Of a stretch of 11,028 nt of DNA, positions 7,070 to 11,028 are shown piece by piece. The stretch lies in the NCBI GenBank assembly GCA_905221605.1, contig CAJNDS010002737.1, positions 288,032 through 299,059 on the forward strand, given 5' to 3'. Origin of the DNA: Symbiodinium natans. Its lineage: Eukaryota; Sar; Dinophyceae; Suessiales; Symbiodiniaceae. A program made the position numbers and the translations under genes. Under the pieces are notes generated by a model, which saw nothing but the letters and a program-made list of their open reading frames with translations, did not search any database and had not been told where the DNA came from. How positions within the stretch are numbered: the stretch's first letter is position 1; each line of letters opens with the position of its first letter.

Positions 7070-8710
7070 GCGATTTCTTTCTCCATCAGCACTGATGGCA
7101 GCATGTTCGTCATGGTTTGTGAGGACCCTTCCTCACGCATGAACGCTTCCAGTGGCTGGCCAGAAGTGGCAGCAAGAACTGTAGCAAGCGGGTCTTACTT
7201 CTGACAGCAATCGATTTCCCGCATGTCAACATGATGTGCCAGAAGCGTTCGCTGCTGTGTGATCTGCCTGAAGGATGGTCGCTTGAGAGTATTCCGCTTC
7301 GCGACGATGAAGATGGTGGGTGTCGCTCACGCAACGCCATTTCAACCTGCAGATTTTAAGGAGCCATCAGTTCATCCCTGTGACACTGGGAGGTTCGTGC
7401 GTATGATGAGTCGATGGAGATGTTCACTGCGGCTCAGAGCGACCCCAACATGGGGGACCTTCACTTAGACAGGCCGTGGTGCCACTTCCTGTCGGGTCGT
7501 TTTCCGTTTTCCTTTCCTCCACATGTCCAGGTTCGATTTTGGACGGCGGATCGCTGTTGAGAAGGAAATGCGGAAGTCTTCTGCGCAGATGTACCAGCAG
7601 GCAAGAGACTATAAGAGACTCATCTGTCCGTGATCATCACATCAGCTACTGCAGCTACTGCAGCTACTGGTGCACTACTGGTGCAATCATCGGTGCAACG
7701 GGGCAAGTGTGCTTACTGATTCTGCAACAGGCCGTGTTCGACGAATCCTGTAACTTCTTGGTCTTCACATCGCTTGCGCTGCTCTGAGCCACCTAAGCCG
7801 ATTCTGTGCATTGTCAGTGCCGGGGTACTGCTGAATCACTGTGTACTCTGCTTTTCAACATCTTGTATGTCGTTTTGGTGAGCACAGACTGCCTCCTGTC
7901 GAGATTGGCGTCAAGATCGTCAATCTTCATACGAACAAGCTCGTGAAGATTCTCGGCACGGCCCCCGGCATCTGCAACCACCCAGTTTCTTCGTGCGTGA
8001 AAGTTGTTCGTGGAGCCTAGACAGCTGGACCGAACATGCTAAAATTAAAAATGGTCATGATGCCCTGCCAAAGCTGTTGATGCCACCGACGCGTAAAGGG
8101 TGGTCGCTCCGAACAGTTGCGACCATGAACCGCATAAAGACATCATGGAAAGCCAAGAAATATGTGACTGGCGGAGGAACTGCTACCATGCCACAGTAGC
8201 CAGGATGGTGGAGTGATCGGCCACCGGAAGAAGAGATTCTCATGCTAGGGCGAATTCTTTGGGTTCAGCTGAAGCAACAGCGATGTAGTTCGATGCAAGT
8301 TGTATTTGTTGTATTAGTTGAACGGACATAAATGGGATGTGCTAGAGAGGACATGATATTGGACTGAGTCCTGGAGAGGCAAAGTTGAGCAGACCGAGCG
8401 ATTTCTGGGCCTTGCCTTGTACCAGGGCAAAGCTCAGAAGAGGAAGGCGCACTCGGTTGCGTTTGCATTCGGTTCCACTCAAAAGGGTTCCGACTTTTTT
8501 GCAGAGGCAGCTCTGGGAGAGTCAGTTGTCGAGGGGGAGAACGACCAGAAGGACACTGATTGGACCTTGAGAAACGTGAGACGTGACTGTGAAGTACCTT
8601 CAAGTGTGTCTGCTCTCCCTCTCTCTCTTTATATCTCTTTTCTCTCGATGTTTCTGGCCAGAGGAGTCCGCTGACCCAATCGCCTTGGTCACCGCATACA
8701 AGAAGAACAG
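7070..8710 (+). CDS. PPWD1: C-terminal WD40 part of the PPWD1-like gene (exons a-h)
   Basis: Eight short exons carry the last WD40 blades. [18 protein letters not shown] (7070-7123) aligns with the family's SVCFSPDGKKIATIGS strand and joins [14 protein letters not shown] through a GA-AG intron (7124-7273). The next blocks are [11 protein letters not shown], then [62 protein letters not shown], and [12 protein letters not shown] with the split Arg codon. Donors after the first are GT, GC, GC, GC, GC, GT, GC. The segment after LYQG is about 25 residues longer than in human PPWD1 as I recall it and is acidic and low complexity, so part of 8379-8575 could be intron. Exon a could start further 5' (frame open from 6980). 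Confidence 0.88.
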
Positions 8711-10860
8711 GCCCAGGGCTATCAAGTGCTTTTTCCAGGCTAGCACATTGTGCTACCACGTCTACGGGGAAGATTTCAGGCAACTGTGCAGGAAGAGGGG
8801 TGCCTTCAACAGTTATTTCAGGGCGTCGTGGCGAAGTTGCTGGGTTGAAGGCCGGATCAATATTCGGAAAAGATGAATTCCTGGCAATCCGCGTCCGGGG
8901 AGAATTCGGTTCAACATAAGGGCTCCGTACTTGGGGGGGGCGAAAGCTTGACCTCTATTTCAAAGCACTGGAGTCTGTAGGCCGGGGTTTAGGGCTGCGG
9001 TCGGATGTGGGGTTCAGGGTTCAGCGTGTAGGAACCCCGAAACACTCCGAGCAAGAAAATTCGTGTTGGGGCTGAAATAGTAGATGTTTGAATCAGTGAG
9101 GTGCAAATCGCACCCATGCCCTCCCCCCAAGATGCCGCTCATTGCGCAGGCAGCAAACCCTGCTACATGACTGTCGTGGCAGGTTCTATTTGTTCAGCAC
9201 GAGAGAGCCCCCTGAAACAACTGCGGAGTTGGGAAGAGACATCTTCAACGAGAAGCCTTCCAAGGCACCGGCACAATGCCTGTTGCGTGCGGCCACCTGT
9301 GTCGAGTTCCTGAACCTAGCACAGCTACACAGCGCAGGAAGATGCAGCTGTCGCAGCTTCAATCAGGCAAGCAGGGTTTCACGTGCGAGACCAAAGTTTG
9401 AGAAATCTCCTGAGGGTGGCTCAGTGCAAGCTCGTCTTGCTGGAGATGTCCCGCTCCTTCCGTGCAGGACAGAGAACCCTCTAGGCAAGCAGGCCACCAT
9501 CCACACCACGATGGGAGATATTGTCGTGAAGCTCTTCTACCAGGATCGAGAATCTGCGGCCTCAGAAGGCTTGAAACCTCTTCAGACAAGCATGCCGATG
9601 CCGATTTGCAGGAGTGTCCAAAATCAGTTGAGAACTTCACGGTGCACTGCAAGAACGGCTACTACGCCGTGAGCCCAGTAGTGTTGGTGGGCGCTTCCTG
9701 ATTCGATGTGTGGCGCCATGGTCTTCAATGCATGATAACTTTCTTGCCAGTTGCCGATCGGAGCTCAAAATGCAGCCTCTACGCGCATCGAATTTAGAGA
9801 TGCCTGTCCAGGACAACATTATCTTCCATCGGGTCATCCAGGCTCATAGTGTTCTTTGGGATCAACAAGGAACAGATGCAGAAGACGTTGCAAGGGCACC
9901 GGGCGTCATGACAAATGGTCTGTGGTTTGAACAGGGCTTCATGATCCAGACCGGAGATCCACAGGGAGATGGCACTGGCGGTGAGAGTATTTGGGGCGGA
10001 GAATTCGAGGTGCGGCTTCAGCCAAACTGTCATGTGTGCCTCATGGTAGTGTCTATTCAGCAACCCCTTCCCAGCGAGTTCGGCTTTGCCCGAGATGAAA
10101 TCCTCCGTTTGCCAAGAGTGGCTTGACGCTCCCTCGTAGACAGTGAGTGCAGGCTTGATTGATTGCTCTTCATTGCTTGCTTGATTGATGGGGCAGGACG
10201 AATTCCACCGCAACTTGAAGCACGATCGCCCTTTCACGCTGTCCATGGCCAATGCAGGGTCCCACTGGCAAGCTTATGCTTCCCACAATTTGGTTGGTAG
10301 GCTGAAGACCGAGGGATTTGCAACAGCATAATGCGCTAAGACGTCTCAAAGTGTACTTTAGACTGGCAGAGCATAGCTTGGGCTCACGTGGGTCACCTTC
10401 TTGGTTGCACAGGCCAAATACCAACGGATCTCAGTTCTTCGTGGTCCACTCAGTTGTGCCGTGCATGCAGTCCTGCGCGCTCTGCTGACTTGGAGTGTTC
10501 AACTGGAGCTCAAGGTTACCACGGTCCCATGCCCCTGGCTGGACGGCAAGCACACGGTCTTTGGGCGCGTGCTGCAGGGTATGGATGTGGCCTTGGCCTT
10601 AAACTTGACGTGTATCAAACACCGTTCTTCGTTATCAACCTTTGCAAGCCAGCGTCTCGGTGATTGACGCATTCGCAATTGTATGTATGCATCTACGTCA
10701 GGTGCAGAACATCGAGAAGACCCAGACAAACTGTGACGACAGGCCAGGAACCACCAGACATGCTGCAAGGGTGGGCTTTGCATACGTGAGGAATACCGAA
10801 TGCTGCAGGCCTTTGGTCGACATCAAGATCAAGATCATGACCATCAAGATCATCGTCTAA
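7070..10860 (+). CDS. PPWD1: PPWD1/CYP71-type WD40-cyclophilin, about 19 exons, N-terminus not found
   Basis: Peptidyl-prolyl cis-trans isomerase with an N-terminal WD40 part; relatives act in the nucleus with the spliceosome (human PPWD1) or chromatin (plant CYP71). Model exons: 7070-7123, 7274-7315, 7393-7472, 7531-7600, 7731-7775, 7904-7955, 8379-8575, 8664-8710, 9183-9281, 9338-9366, 9485-9543, 9612-9665, 9812-9841, 9935-10009, 10197-10258, 10413-10440, 10515-10589, 10702-10742, 10809-10860. They join in frame to 396 residues and TAA. Diagnostic blocks in order: [84 protein letters not shown], then the cyclophilin domain. Family members are about 630-650 residues, so some 230-250 N-terminal residues are absent or unrecognised. 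The exons at 9183-9366 are the least sure. Confidence 0.93.
7601..7730 (+). other. PPWD1 intron d (GC-AG) with AGCTACTGC tandem
   Basis: The intron joins MYQQ to AVFDES. Both ends carry CAGGC. Inside, near 7642-7684, the unit AGCTACTGC is repeated and followed by a related TGCACTACTGG pair. The intron is short (130 nt), and the small tandem takes up about a third of it. Confidence 0.75.
9183..9484 (+). CDS. PPWD1: WD40-cyclophilin linker exons ([11 protein letters not shown]), structure uncertain
   Basis: [19 protein letters not shown] and IFNEKPSK are the family's conserved linker. Two models then fit. Model 1: donor GT at 9282, exon 9338-9366 (frame KMQLSQLQS), GC donor at 9367, acceptor 9484; the linker between SK and ATIH is then 18 residues, the same as I count for human PPWD1. 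Model 2: GC donor at 9265, exon 9338-9370 in another frame ([11 protein letters not shown]), GC donor 9371, acceptor 9492. The whole stretch is also open in one frame, so retention cannot be excluded from sequence alone. Confidence 0.55.
9485..10860 (+). CDS. PPWD1: Cyclophilin-type peptidyl-prolyl isomerase domain (exons k-s)
   Basis: Nine exons encode a full cyclophilin fold from [15 protein letters not shown] to the stop. In the 396-residue model the CypA active-site residues are all present with matching spacing: R283 (R55), F288, M289, Q291 (F60, M61, Q63), A329-N330 (A101-N102), Q339, F341 (Q111, F113), W349 (W121) and H354 (H126). The blocks are [50 protein letters not shown] and [14 protein letters not shown]. 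Donors in order: GA (9544), GC, GC, GT, GT, GT, GC, GC. The last donor at 10590 is chosen as GC because it gives GMDVVQNIEK; a GT at 10587 would lose one Val. The C-terminus ends in an unusual IK-rich tail. The isomerase is expected to be active. Confidence 0.95.
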
Positions 10861-11028
10861 AATGCAAACTGTTGATTGCTCCAGAGGATGTGGCTGTTAA
10901 TTCTAGTGAGGGAGGACACTGGCCATTGATCTTTTATCGGGATTTCGATTCTATCGGAAATATACGAAAAAAAGACAAATTTGAATGAAGATATAGGTCA
11001 TTAAGCTTAGAATTTATAAAGATATCTG
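10861..11028 (+). other. 3' flank of the PPWD1-like gene
   Basis: AT-rich sequence after the TAA, with a short A run near 10970. It is probably 3' UTR and flank. No further gene is visible before the window ends. Confidence 0.5.

Noticed and set aside
1-11028. CRISPR array, transposase, retroelement, rRNA or spliced-leader relic
   Set aside because: No spaced palindromic repeats, no recognisable transposase or reverse transcriptase motifs, and no copy of the dinoflagellate spliced-leader sequence were seen by eye on either strand.

Overview
This window looks like nuclear DNA of a dinoflagellate, most likely a Symbiodiniaceae-type coral or invertebrate symbiont. The evidence is internal. Two conserved eukaryotic genes lie head to tail on the + strand, each cut into many short exons. 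The 24 introns I could place by protein continuity use GC donors 13 times, GT 9 times and GA twice. All end in AG, and 23 of the 24 have G as the first base of the next exon. That mix of GC/GA donors with AG|G acceptors is a known dinoflagellate trait. No exon crosses a long ORF except by chance, so plain ORF calling misses most of both genes.

Layout. 1-743: no recognisable gene. 744-1189: octamer/tetramer microsatellite (CATTCCTT, then CATT). 1190-1980: unassigned, with one possible upstream exon at 1677-1815. 2034-6331: a complete ammonium transporter (AMT/MEP/Rh family) in seven exons, about 463 residues in my model, with both pore histidines and the family signature. Its fifth intron (1.8 kb) holds a 0.9 kb AT-rich repeat (TAAGTATATA-like) and a C-rich patch. 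6332-7069: nothing recognised. 7070-10860: a PPWD1/CYP71-type protein in about 19 exons, made of the last part of a WD40 domain, a linker, and a C-terminal cyclophilin peptidyl-prolyl isomerase domain with all catalytic residues. The first 230-250 residues of the usual family protein were not found. 10861-11028: 3' flank.

The two genes are not functionally linked. One imports ammonium across a membrane. The other is expected to be a nuclear, spliceosome- or chromatin-associated prolyl isomerase. Their shared orientation fits the one-directional gene arrangement common in dinoflagellates. I saw no new mobile system, CRISPR array, rRNA or tRNA. The most interesting material is the splice-site usage, the direct repeats at intron ends (one is 11 bp), and the truncated or unresolved 5' ends of both genes.
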